Of a stretch of 64,000 nt of DNA, positions 45,605 to 56,756 are shown one piece after another. The stretch covers positions 718,409,867-718,473,866 of the forward strand of contig NC_081413.1 of NCBI RefSeq assembly GCF_030272615.1, in the 5' to 3' direction. The notes below the pieces were generated by a model. The model did not search any database. It worked only from the letters and a program-made list of their open reading frames with translations, and was not told the DNA's origin. The first letter of the stretch is position 1. Every line of letters begins with the position of its first letter. A program made the position numbers and the translations under genes. This DNA is from Cryptomeria japonica. Its lineage: Eukaryota > Streptophyta > Pinopsida > Cupressales > Cupressaceae.

Positions 45605-46912
45605 CTAAACAATACATGTTACTAAATAGAATTTCAGAAAGGAATTGTCAAATTTCATGACAAGCATGGAAAGTTAGCTACTACCGGGACACAAACAAAA
45701 GGTAATACATTTCACCTTGACTCAACTCAGAACAAGTGTCTATATGCAAAGATAGATGATACCTGGTTATGGCATAAAAGGTTTTGTCATGTAAATTTTG
45801 ATAATCTGATCAAAATAAGCAAGAAACACCAAGTAAGAGGTCTACCGAGTCTTCAAAAACCTAAGAATGCTATGTGTCGAGGATGCCAGATGGGTAAGAT
45901 GACAAGATCAAGCTTTACAAGTAAGTCTTACACTTCTAAGGGAATTTTAGATCTTGTGCACACTGATCTTTGTGGTCCTATGAAAGGTCAAAGTTATTAT
46001 GGTGATAAATATTTCATATTATTTGTGGATGACTATTCAAGGATGATGTCAGTAATGTTTTTAAAAGAAAAATCAGAAGCTTTTCAAATGTTTAAATGGT
46101 ACAAGGCAAGAGTTGAAAATGAAACAGGAAGACAACTGAAATGTCTTAGATCAGATAGAGGAGGAGAGTTCACATATGATGAGTTCAACTTATTCTGCAA
46201 TGATAATGGTATTAAAAGACAAGTCTCTGCACCGAGAACTCCACAACAAAATGGAATTGCTGAGAGAAGAAACAGATCTATTGTGGATTGTGCCAAAACC
46301 CTGATGATTGAAAAGAAAGTGCCACAAACATTTTGGAGAGAAGCAATAAGCACAACAGTTTACACCCTGAATCGAGTACAACTAAACAAAGGTACTTTGA
46401 AGACACCATATGAAATCTGGTATGATAAGAAACCTAATGTAAGTTATTTTAAAATCTTTGGAAGTAGATGCTATGTACACAAGGATGATAGAAATGGCAA
46501 GTTTGATCAGAAAAGTGAAGAAGGAACATTTCTTGGTTATTCTTCTCGAAGTAAAGCATTTAAATGTTTGATCAAATCATCTAATAAAATAGTAGAAAGT
46601 ACAAATGTGAAAATTGATGAATTTGCATAAAGAAATGATGAAGGAAATTCCAAGGAACCAGAAGATTATGATGAATTTGTCTATGTTCATCCGACAAGTC
46701 CTACCAAGAAAACTGTAGAAGGAAATGAAGAAGATATCCAGTTACCGAGTGATGAAGAAGATCATATAGAGCCTACCGAGCCTATATTAGCCAAGTATGT
46801 TAGAAGACATCATGCACCAAGTCAGATTATAGGAGATAAGGATGATCCAGTGATGACAAGGAACAAACTCAGATAGAACACATGTCTGATATCTGTATTT
46901 GAACCAAGAATA
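45605..46912 (+). pseudogene. C3-2 integrase
   Basis: The same frame as protease runs through the pre-integrase zinc region (WLWHKRFCHVNFDNL, CRGCQMGKMTRSSF). The integrase core has TDLCGPM, CLRSDRGGEFTYDEF and PQQNGIAERRNRSIV, so the D, D and E catalytic positions are all present, unlike C1. C-terminal blocks are WREAISTTVYTLNRV and FKIFGSRCYVHKDD. Stops at 46628 and 46874 break the acidic linker to RT. This is the best preserved enzyme domain in the window. Confidence 0.93.
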
Positions 46913-48255
46913 GTGAAAGAGGCATTTAACAGTGAAGATTGGATAAATGCTATAACAGAAGAGATTGATCAAATCAAGAAGAATGACACATGGACACTAA
47001 TCCCAAGACCGAAGGACAAAAATGTAGTCGGTACAAAGTGGATTTTCAGAAACAAGCTAAATGAAAATGGTGAGGTCATTCAAAATAAAGCAAGACTAGT
47101 ATGCAAAGGTTATGCTCAAGAAGAAGGAATTGATTATGGTGAAACTTTTGCACCTGTGGCTAGACTTGAAGGAGTAAGAACATTGTTGGCATATGTTGCT
47201 TTCAAAAACTTCAAGGTATATCAAATGGATGTCAAATCTACATTTCTGAATGGAATATTAGAAGAAGAAGTTTTTATTAAACAAGAAAGCATTATATGGT
47301 CTGAAACAAGCACCTAGAGCATGGTATGAAATATTGCACTCTTATTTGATTAAGATTGGTTTTATAAGGACAAGTGAGAACAACAATATGTACATGAAGA
47401 ATGATGAAAATGGAATACTGATCTCAGCCATATTTGTTGATGATATTATATTTTGTAGAAATGGAATACTGCAAATGAAAAATGAGATTTTCATTACTCA
47501 ATCCAAGTACATAAAGGAAATCTTGAAGAAATTTGGAATGGAGGATTCAAAACCAGTAAGTACTCCTATGACTACCAACTATAAACTATCAAAGAATGAT
47601 GAATCTGCATCTATTGATGAGACAATTTACCAATCCATGATTGGAAAGCTACAATATGTTGTTCACAGCAGACCAGACATAGCACATGCAGTAGGTATAG
47701 TTGCAAGATTCTCTACAAATCCTAAGGAAACACACATGACAGCAATCAAATGAATTTTTAGATACTTGAAAGGCATCAAGGATTATGGCTTAGTATATCA
47801 GAAAGGAAATGATTTTGATTTAAAAGTTTATACTGATGCTGATTGGGTAGGCAACATTGATGACAGAAAAAGCACAAGTGGAGGAGCTTTCTTTTTAGGA
47901 GAAAGACTAGTGAGTTGGCTTAGCAAGAAACAAGGATGTGTTTCACAGTCAATAGAAGAAGCTGAATACGTTGCTGCAGCATTGAATTGTACCAACATAG
48001 CATGGATCAAACAACTGTTGGAAGGTATACATGAGAAAGTTATCGAGCCAATAACTATATTCTGTGACAATACTAGTGCCATTAAGATTTCAAAGAATCC
48101 TGTTATGCACTCTAAGACAGAGCACATCTCTATCAAATATCATTATCTTAGAGAAGAAAGTGGTGTTGGAGTATGCTGTCACAAAGGAACAAATAGCAGT
48201 TATCTTCACCAAGCCACTACCAAGGGACACTTTTGAGTATCTCAGAAGTAAGTGA
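46913..48255 (+). pseudogene. C3-2 reverse transcriptase and RNase H
   Basis: RT begins [18 protein letters not shown] and has [35 protein letters not shown] and [13 protein letters not shown] deletion after FIKQ removes the segment before [13 protein letters not shown] and shifts the frame. The active box is FVDDIIF. A second deletion right after it removes the usual KFFLGLQI block. RNase H follows a TGA at 47751: YTDADWVGNIDDRKSTSGG, EEAEYVAAALNC, FCDNTSAIKISKN. A final frameshift near 48150 moves the tail (VTKEQIAVIFTKPLP, FEYLRSK) into another frame. Both RT deletions are lethal. Confidence 0.93.
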
Positions 48256-48741
48256 GGGGTCCTACCCCTATCTTCTACTCACTGACTGAGTTCGGTGAAA
48301 GCATCAATTCGATGACTCTATCAAATATTTTTTAAGAGTTGATGCTGATTTACACACTTTAGGATGTTTTCTAAAGGTGTGCAGGAAATAGTGCAGAAAT
48401 AATATAGGAAACGGGAATTGAAGACAAAATGCTCTGACTGAGACTAAGTTGACACATTACAACAGGAATTCACTTCATATAGGAAGAAATTATGTTTTAG
48501 TTCTTCACTTTTTTTTGGCATTGTTGTCAAAGGGGGAGAAGATTGGAGAAGAAGATTGGAAAAGATAGAGAAGATTGAAGAAAAAGGGGAAGAAAGACTG
48601 AGAAAAGAAGAGAAGACTAATGTATGGGGGAGAATTCTGATGATAGGAAGAGAGCATTTCAGAATCTTACAAACAACTCACAGCAATCTGAATCAATCAG
48701 GTCAAATCAATTAGTTTTCCATCAATGCCAAAGGGGCAGAT
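48256..48741 (+). other. C3-2 3' untranslated region and polypurine tract
   Basis: No gene. It contains an internal tract-like 'tcaaagggggagaag' at about 48527, a purine-rich GAAGATTGGAGAA repeat, and the terminal tract AAAGGGGCAGA at 48730-48740 next to the 3' LTR. Confidence 0.7.
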
Positions 48742-51700
48742 TGTTGGCATTTGGCATTATAACAGACAATGGGAGATTGTTGGCATTTCAATAAGGATAT
48801 TGAGAAGGTTGTTGATGATTATGGATATAAGTGATTAAGTATGTTTACTGTTTTAATATTATTATTTTGTCATTGATGTCAAGAAATTGATTTTCTAATT
48901 CAGTATGATGTTGCCATATCTTGAGAAGTATGATTTGATGAGTATATAGTTATCGATAAAAGACACAGAAAGAATATGATGAATAAGGGGATGCATAAGG
49001 TATTCAATGGGTAACTCTTACCGAGTCAAACAATGGTGAGATCATGATGTTTAGATTGTTTTAACATCATACATATGTTGTAAATTGTAAGGTTAATACT
49101 ATACTATGTTACTGAGCAAAGAACCTAGTCGGTAAACCCTAAGGAACCTAGTTGGTAAACCCTAAGGTTATCGCTATCGGTTAATGAAGGCAGAATGTCT
49201 ACCGAGTAAAGTTTTGTATTCACCGAGTTGTAACCGAGTTGTAACTGAGCTGTAACAGAATACATTAAATTGTTACATGTGTTATTTAATGAAGGAAGCT
49301 GATGAGCTGGAACTGATTAAATGATTGGTATGTCGTGCATGAAGTTTGTTAATGAATCTATGGCAAAGGAAAATCGGCATGAAGATCTACAGCGTAGATT
49401 GAACCACATTACCCTAGCACAAGTTCCAAGAAATGTATGTAAGTTCCTAGTGTTGGGACTAATTAAAATTGAGTAAAGTTTAGAGGCCCTTTTCAAAATT
49501 TTGCTCTGCATGTCAGAAAAGTACCTAAATGAGTTAGTTTGAATGGCCTACTTAGAGAGAGGTAAAATGGAGCCAGTTGATTTTCAAAGGGTAAGGCTTG
49601 AGATTCATGTCCCACACCTTTCATTTGGCCTATTCAGTGATGTGCAACTCTCATAATTCAATTTGGATAAGTTTATGAGGTACCCATTTTGAGGGGTGAG
49701 CTGGAAGTGCATTTTAGGCACAAATGCAGATTTTATTGAGTAGCCTACTTTGAGCGATTACATCTTTTGCCTTGTTGATCGTCATGGATAATTTAAAAGT
49801 GGATTAAATTCTTTGCATAAAAGTGAGTTACCCTACAAAATTTCAAGTCTTGGCGAATCCATTTGCTCAGTTTTCATAGCCAAATCCGTTTGTAGTTTGT
49901 GTGTTTTGGCAAGTCCCTGTTTCGACAGCTAGTCGGAGCCTTGTTTCACATAAGTATAAAAGTTACCTTAGTAAGCGTCATGACACAATGTTTGTTTTGG
50001 GTTAATGTTGGTATAAATGATGAGCTATGTTTCAAATTTCAAGCCTCTGTCAATCCGTTTGATTGGTTTTCAAAAGGATTCATTTAGCTATCATTTTCAG
50101 TTATCCGCACTTCCATTGTTATATCAGTTAATGTAGCCATTTTTGTGAGCACGTCGTTTACATCCTGTCAGTCTGGTGATCAAAATAAGAATTCTAAGTT
50201 TTAATATGTACTTAAAGGTACTTGTGTTTCAAATTTGAGGGCCTACAGAGGTCATTTGATATTTTTGAGAAGGGCGTCATGTGTTGCCAGAACATTGACT
50301 TCATCAGGTCCGCAGTGTCGACAAAGCCAGTTGGGCATTTTTGGAAATTAATATCTCTTCGCTTGGGACTCATCTTGAAAAACCATTTGGTAGAGTTCAT
50401 CCTTGTATATCAGAGTACACGCCTGTAAATTTTCAAGATCCAGAAAGGTGTTTTGACTACTTTCAAAAATATGTCTTTGCGATTAAATGCGAAAATGTTG
50501 TGTAATTGCCTGAAAGTTGCAAAATGCAATTTTATGATCCGAAAATGATGTCGATCATCTCCAGAGGTATGTTTGAGCTCCATGAAGCTTTTCAGAGGTC
50601 AGTTGCATGAAAACAAAAAAAATTTAGTCGGACCCACTTTGGGGCCCGACCTGGGTCATGCCCGCGGATTGATTTTATTGGCGACTTTGTTAAATAAAAT
50701 ATTTTCAGAATATCTAAATGCGGATTTTGATTATGAGACATGTTATAAGAGTGATGATGATAAAATTCATCTCCCGTGTAGTCGCAATAAAGAGGCACAT
50801 TTACTAAACCAAATTGCAAATTGGCAGTTAACAAAAGAGACCGTAGATACTCCCAGGCAAGTATGTGACAGAGTAAAGATATTATCTGGCATTGTTGCAG
50901 TAGTATGATAATAAATGGAGTATTGCAAGAGAAAGGATGATGCCTCAATAATTATGTGATAGAATCCTTCCTGGTTTATGAGTGGCTGTCATCAAATTAT
51001 CTTTAAATTGTAATCTTCCAAGTTAAATTCTAATATGATAGATTTTAATCTATTCTATGCAAGTGGCTGTGTAAAAGGAGTTGAAGAAGGCTGCCAGAAC
51101 AAAACAAGTGCCAGCCAAAGACCTCTCTCACGTGGTGATGGAGAAGGAGTGTAGAAGACCAACCAAATGGAAGCTAATGCTCACGTGGTTAATGAAAATC
51201 TGCAGGTAAATGCTCCAAATAGTCTTCAGTTGCTATCCTCTCCTCCCTCACGTACCTCCACATCTCCAAGCTCACGTGGTGAAGAAGGGGGCAGCAAAGA
51301 AACCACCAACAGAAAATGCAACGTGGTTTTGGAAGATGGCAATAAATCAATTTAAACTTTAGCAAAGGCAATGTGTTAGGCATAAACCTCTGCGTGGGCA
51401 TGTTAGAAGGCTGCTTGTAGCTTCAAACAAAATGCAGAAATTTCTAAGTCAATGAAGTTACCTGTATCCTTCCTCTGCGTAGATATAAATGGGCAAGATT
51501 AAAAAGCAATTAAAATTTCAGCAAATGAAATATAGCAGGTGTTAAACTTGCAGCTCCTCCCTTGTGTGAAATGTTGAGGATGTTTCAGAAACTCTCAAGT
51601 AAATGCAATTACCAGCACTGTCAAAGACCTCCCTCTCTAACATGGTTAAAAGGTTGCAGAAATTGTAAAGAAAATGCAGAATGGGCATGGTATCCTCCAC

Positions 51701-54700
51701 GTATGAAAGGAGTGGGCATTTTAAATCTCTTAAAAATGCACAGGCAGGTGTAAAAAAGCCAAACCCCTCTTTGTGGCATTGAAAAGAAAATAGAAAACCA
51801 TTAAGCAAATGCAAATTTGGCAAGTGTAAAACTAGTTTTCTCCTCTGCATGGTGTATGGAGAGGCGACTGGTAAGTTGAAAGGTTTTAAAAATTTCAAAC
51901 AAAAGCATTGGCAGCCATGAAAGACCCTGGAAAACCTTCAAACTTGCATTTCCAGGTATAATGCATTATCCCACATTCACTGTGGAGGGTAACTTTTTGG
52001 TATTTAAATGTAAAACCTTACACATCTAATATGTCTAAGCCATAAAGGATTTAGATGGACGGTGCCTATGGGCGCCCAAGGTGGGCCCATGTGTGGGTGC
52101 AAATCACGAGGTGACAGAGATGGTGACTGAGCGACGACTAGGTGGACCCCACGTAGGCACGCTTCTCGAGGCAAACAGGCAGTATTTTGCAGAGAAAGGT
52201 CGGCTTAATCGGTGAGCAGGTCCGAGATGATCCGACGAAGCGCACGATTTCGCAGACCAAAGATGCATGCGAGTTACACCCTGTGAAGTTGCAAAAAAGG
52301 TAAAGATCATGCAGGTTCCAGCCGATCAGACGGTCCGTGCGGTTTTGTAGGCCGAAGTTGCTCGCCAGTTAAGCCCTGCGAAATGGCAAAAATGCAGCAG
52401 GTTAACCAGTGAGCATGTTAGATGGAGATCGACGACTCACGCTACTTCGCGAAAGGAAGATGCACGTCGGATAAACCCTGCGAAATTGTGAAAGTCAGGT
52501 GGTGCACAGGTGGCGGGTACAGTCAGATGTCCAGTAGGCGGGTCCCGGTGAGGTGGCGATGCATGGACGACAAGTAAGCGGACACATGGCAGAGTGACGA
52601 GGTGTCATCCCAAGTGGCACCTAGTGGACTCCATCGACCAATCAGAGGCTGCCACATGACAAAGCGTCAGAGCATGATCAGAGCAAAAAATCAAATTTAA
52701 AATCAGTTAATGATATAGTGTAGACTATATCAAATAATTCAAAAATTTAAATGATGTGCACAAATGGGGAATTAATTTGCCCAGGGCTCAATTTTTGGCC
52801 AAAGAATGAAGTGTTATATATTTTCGGAAAGCTCTCGGAATGAGGAATCTGATTATGAAGTTAATTTTGGCAAAGATCAGATATTTTGGAAGCAATTTGG
52901 TCGAGATTGAAATTCAGTTAGAGGAGAGACACTTGGCAATTTTCAGTTGTAGATTTGATTCTCTTCCCTCTCCTTCTTATTCCCAATTCTTCTCAGTTGT
53001 AGAGGTTCTAGTTTTTGAGAGATTTTCTCCAAGGGAGAAATCCAAAATTGCAAGTTCCAGTGATGGCATCTTTTTATCAATGCAAATGACAATGTGTTCT
53101 TCTATGTTTTCAGTGTTGTCTTTACTGTAGGTTGAGTTTCAGTCTGCAGGTTCACACATTTGCAAGGCATGTGTGAGTTTCCATGAAATTGTCTCCAAAA
53201 TGTACTCAGATTCATATAATTTCATATTATCAAGGATAATTTGAGTTGTTTCTTTTAGATTCCTCTAAGAGTGTAATGTTTGTCTTTTGGGTATTCTTCA
53301 AGGAAGGATTTAAATCCTAAAACCCAACATTAATGATTTTGAATGCATATTGGATATATATATACTTATAAGTATGATTTTGTGACAGAGCAGACGATTG
53401 TATTAATGTCAAGCATTGATACATGAAAATTTAATGTTGAAAGGAACTTGCATCTGAGATTTCTCTTCGAGTTTTATGCATGACTCTGTGGCCTGGATAA
53501 GGCACTGGTCTCTTGTAATATTGAAAGGTTGTCAAAACACCATTTAAAAATCCAAAATCAGAATATCTTTTATATTTTTATGTTATGTGGAAATGTCCCT
53601 CCATCTCATGATTCGAAAATGTTGAGTTGCAAGTGTGGATCTAGCCCATCTGCAGTTACCTCTTAGTTTTTGAACCTTTTGAGATCCATCTGCTTTTGAT
53701 TGATGCAGTCTTGTGTGTAATAGATCTAATTAAATGCATCAAAGGTATACCCGCCTAGGTTTTGCAGAGCCTGAAGAGTAGAAGGATTCATATCCTTGTC
53801 ATGTTGTCCAAGCCCTAAGGTGTTTCATTGATTGAGATTGGCTATCTCATAGATAGATTTGCAGGTGTCTTGGGTTATCACTTCTGGTGAACAACACCTA
53901 GGCGGGGTAAAACATTTTCAGATAGAAGGATACATTGAACCTGGTCAAAGTTTAAAGATCTGATGGCTATGATTGATCATGGGAAATGTGATCAAGGAGA
54001 TTAAGCGGTTAGCTAATTGTTTATAAATAAGGAACTGTTGATAAACAATGCATGTGGGCAAGTGTATGCACAAGGATGCTACATAGTGATTACCGAGCAC
54101 AGAAGCTTGAAGACCTGTTTTGAATAAATAGAGTATAGAAGCCCAGCAGATGGACAAAATTAGTTTTATGTCTATATTGTATTGAGCAAATAAGAATATC
54201 CTTTAGCATTTTAGATATGAAGTTGCAGATAGATTTTTATTAATGTTATTTTGTGAAAGTGACAGAAATTCACTTAACCGAGTGGACTTAACAGTCTCAT
54301 TTGTAAAACCCTCTAGCAAGGTGACATTCTGATTGAGTGTTTGAAATCCTTTAACAAGGTCACTTCTAACAAGGTGAAGATCCTAACAGATCTAAGGGAA
54401 AACCCTTAACCGGGTCACATCTAGCAATGTGTTTGTAATCTTTAACAGGATTTGCTTTTAACCGAGCATACTCTAGAAGAGTATATTTCTTAGTGGGTCC
54501 AAAATCCCACAGTGGTTTTTCCCTATTTGGGTTTCCACGTTAAATCTGATGTTATGAGGTTTATGATGTTTATATGCTTTTGAGTTTGCATGTTTAGCAG
54601 TTTTGGTTATATTACTGAAGTATATGTTATCGAGGTAGAATCTGATGTTTTTATGGAAGATTAAGTTTGTATGATTCACCCCCTCCCCTCTCATCTTGTT

Positions 54701-54741
54701 GGCTATTGGATCTATACTTACATTAAGTATTAGAACTATCA
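48742..54741 (+). repeat. C3-2 3' LTR (interrupted by S)
   Basis: 48742-49450 plus 53902-54741, net 1549 bp, against 1547 for the 5' LTR. The LTR start has a small internal repeat (TGTTGGCATTTGGCATTAT, later TGTTGGCATTTCAAT). Confidence 0.94.
49451..53896 (+). mobile_element. S: 4.45-kb solo LTR related to B
   Basis: Starts TGTTGGGACT and ends GAACAACA, with perfect flanks cctag at 49446-49450 and 53897-53901. The uninterrupted site is at 43341-43365 in the other C3-2 LTR ('aagttcctaggtgagg'). Several blocks match B's LTR in order, including 'tggcctggataaggcactgg' and the end 'ttcattgattgagattggct', but S is about 1 kb longer and diverged. No ORF, primer site or second LTR lies inside, so a solo LTR is the simplest reading. 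Its scattered ORFs are not supported. Confidence 0.9.
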
Positions 54742-54827
54742 CATGTGACTTGGTGACAAAGCATGTGTGCTAAAAGGGAAGCAGCTCAGGCAGTAAAGAT
54801 CAGGCTACTTGAGGGAAGATCTACGAC

Positions 54828-55107
54828 TGTCGCTATACCGCTATGTGAAAGTGCCTGATGGTTATCACATGTGACATAGAGACTGACTAGGTGGCAAGTT
54901 TAAGTGGTTTCTAAATGGATCCAAAGACAAATTAGGATGTGCCATGTGTCAGGCACACTAGAAGAGAAAGTGATAGAGGGAGCTGCTCAGCCGAGGTAAA
55001 GAACGGGCAAGTTAGGACAGATCAATGGTGATCCAAGGAAGATCAACGGTTGTCGCCAAGTCATGATGGAAAGTTTCTCGACGGCTAATGGCTGTGACTT
55101 GGCGACC
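54828..55107 (+). repeat. B right LTR: hairpin-like subrepeats 4 and 5
   Basis: Units at 54828-54895 and 55051-55107 (tgtcgccaag ... gacttggcgacc). Unit 3 is split by C3-2 (42601-42644 joined to 54742-54757). Confidence 0.65.
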
Positions 55108-56513
55108 AAGCAATGGGGCCCAATGGAAAAGAGGAGCAGTCCAGAGGAAATAAAGAACAAGCTAGCCAAGGAAGAAATAATGAGCTTCATTCCGACGGTG
55201 AACCCAGGCAGTGCTAAGGTGGCAAGATATGGGCCCTGAAATGAACCAGATGATGCCATGTGCCAGAAATGCATGGCAGTTTCTTGCATGACAAAATCCA
55301 AAGATTTAAATATGATTTCTGACTATGGTGAGTAGGTAGAAAATTAAACGACTGACCTATAGAGGGATTGATGACTAAAGGACTATTTTTTGCCCAATAT
55401 ATAAGTGTTATATATCATTGGAAAGCTCTAGATCCAAGTAATTTGATTTTTCAGTCAAGTGTAACCCATAACAAGTATTTTTGTGATAGTTGCCTCAGGA
55501 TCTCAGATTGGATTTTTTAGTCAAAGAGATTGGATGTTGTGCAGGCCAAGTTGTGTGAAACAGTTATTGTTGAAGGACAGGGTAGTTGCTATGGTCAGAG
55601 AATGAGATCTGATTCTATCCTCCCTCCCTTCTTATTCGAGAGTCTTCTCATTTTGTAAGGGTTCCAGATTTTTTGTGAGCAAGGCTCCATAATCTCGGTT
55701 TCCAGTTCTGAGCTTTTTGCCAAATTTGTAATACAATGTCCCTTTTCAAGAAATAGAGGATCTTCTTGATGTAAATGTTTTCTTTTGCAAGTCACATATA
55801 TGTAAGGCATATATACAGTTTATCGAATTGTCTCTAGGCCTTCTCTTGTTTTCAATAAATCCAATATTCAAGAGAGTTTGGGTTTATCCTCTCAAAGTGG
55901 GAGTTTAATGGTTGTTCTTAGGTACTTTTCAAGGAAGAGTTCAAATTCTATGAGAAATCATTTTGGATTCAGGATAATGTTTGGATATGTATGATCCTCT
56001 ATTGGAGTTTAGACTGTATTAATGTCAGGCATTAGTGCAGGGATATCTTTCTCAATAAATTGTATTTTCAATAGAAGTTTTTATTTACAGTTTGATGTAT
56101 GACTCCATGCCCTTGGATAAGGCACTGGTCTTGCAAATTCTGGGGATTCTCAGAGATTTTAAAATAGCAAGTATCCATTTGTTTTATGTATGTAGTTTTA
56201 GATGTTCCATCTATCTCATGCTCCAATCTTGTTGAGCTATCAATGTAGATCTAGCCCATCTGCAGTAACCTCCTTATTGTTGAGCCTCGTGAGATCTATC
56301 AACTTTTGTTGATGCCATATGCCTATAACTAGTTGTATTTTATGCTTCAAAGGGTGTCCCCCAGAGGTCTAGTAGAACTTGAAGTGTAGGAGGACCAATA
56401 GGATCCTATGTTATGTTGTTCAAGCCCTGAAGCTTTTCATTGATTGAGATTAGCTATTTCATATATAGATTGTAGGTGAACTTGGGTTTCTCATTTTTGA
56501 GAACAACATGGTG

Positions 56514-56685
56514 TTCATTTATATGATTGGCTTATTAGTTGATTTACTTATTTCTATTATGTATGTATTGGTATACCAGTTGGTGTATGCATGGTTTAAT
56601 AAGGCTAAAATTAATCAAACTAGTAGAACATTGATTCACCTCCCCCCCCCCCCCCCCCCCCCGCTCTCATTGTTCTTGGATTCCA
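56514..56685 (+). repeat. Element A 5' LTR, second part
   Basis: Continues the LTR begun at 2852. It contains a run of 21 C at about 56642-56662, followed by GCTCTCA, the same late-LTR signature as in the other copia-type elements. It ends near 'ggattcca' before the primer site. Confidence 0.75.
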
Positions 56686-56689
56686 AAAA

Positions 56690-56703
56690 TTGGTATCAAA
56701 GCC
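56690..56703 (+). other. Element A primer binding site
   Basis: TTGGTATCAAAGCC, one base different from the standard Met-tRNA site (AGAGC to AAAGC). Confidence 0.8.
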
Positions 56704-56756
56704 TTGTGCCTTAGAGGACATTTAACAGCTTGAGGAGGATCCAAAATCTGGAATCC

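Larger units (their letters stand above)
42645..54741 (+). mobile_element. C3-2: full-length, inactivated Ty1/copia element
   Basis: 5' LTR 42645-44191, interior 44192-48741, 3' LTR 48742-54741 interrupted by S. TSD is catgc at 42640-42644 and catgt at 54742-54746; the intact site in B's left LTR (about 11923-11933) reads 'ccccatacgacttgg'. Gag, protease, integrase, RT and RNase H occur in copia order with frameshifts, stops and two internal deletions in RT. It provides the reference for truncated C3-1. Without S it is about 7.6 kb. Confidence 0.95.
3617..56508 (+). mobile_element. B: giant-LTR, gag-only Ty3/gypsy-like element (host of four insertions)
   Basis: Starts TGTTGGGACC at 3617 and ends GAGAACAACA at 56508. 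It is flanked by tggtg at 3612-3616 and 56509-56513, and the flanks join into a continuous LTR of element A. The interior runs from 30496 to 33177; the left LTR is 3617-30495 and the right LTR 33178-56508. Subtracting the insertions (C1 and L on the left; D and C3-2 on the right) leaves two LTRs of about 3.40 and 3.39 kb. The native element was therefore about 9.5 kb, with only a gag-like ORF. This fits the large retrotransposon derivative (LARD-like) class. The boundaries and TSD are seen directly; the class label is inference. Confidence 0.9.
33178..56508 (+). repeat. B right (3') LTR, in three segments
   Basis: The segments are 33178-34390, about 42227-42644 and 54747-56508. The gaps are D and C3-2. 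The first two bases have changed from TG to TA ('tattgggacc'). The end GAGAACAACA at 56508 is followed by the right copy of the tggtg duplication. Net length is about 3.39 kb, against about 3.40 kb on the left. Confidence 0.88.

Noticed and set aside
49899-53130. Several 60-120 codon ORFs in S
   Set aside because: No motif, no conservation in the related B LTR; chance frames in a solo LTR.
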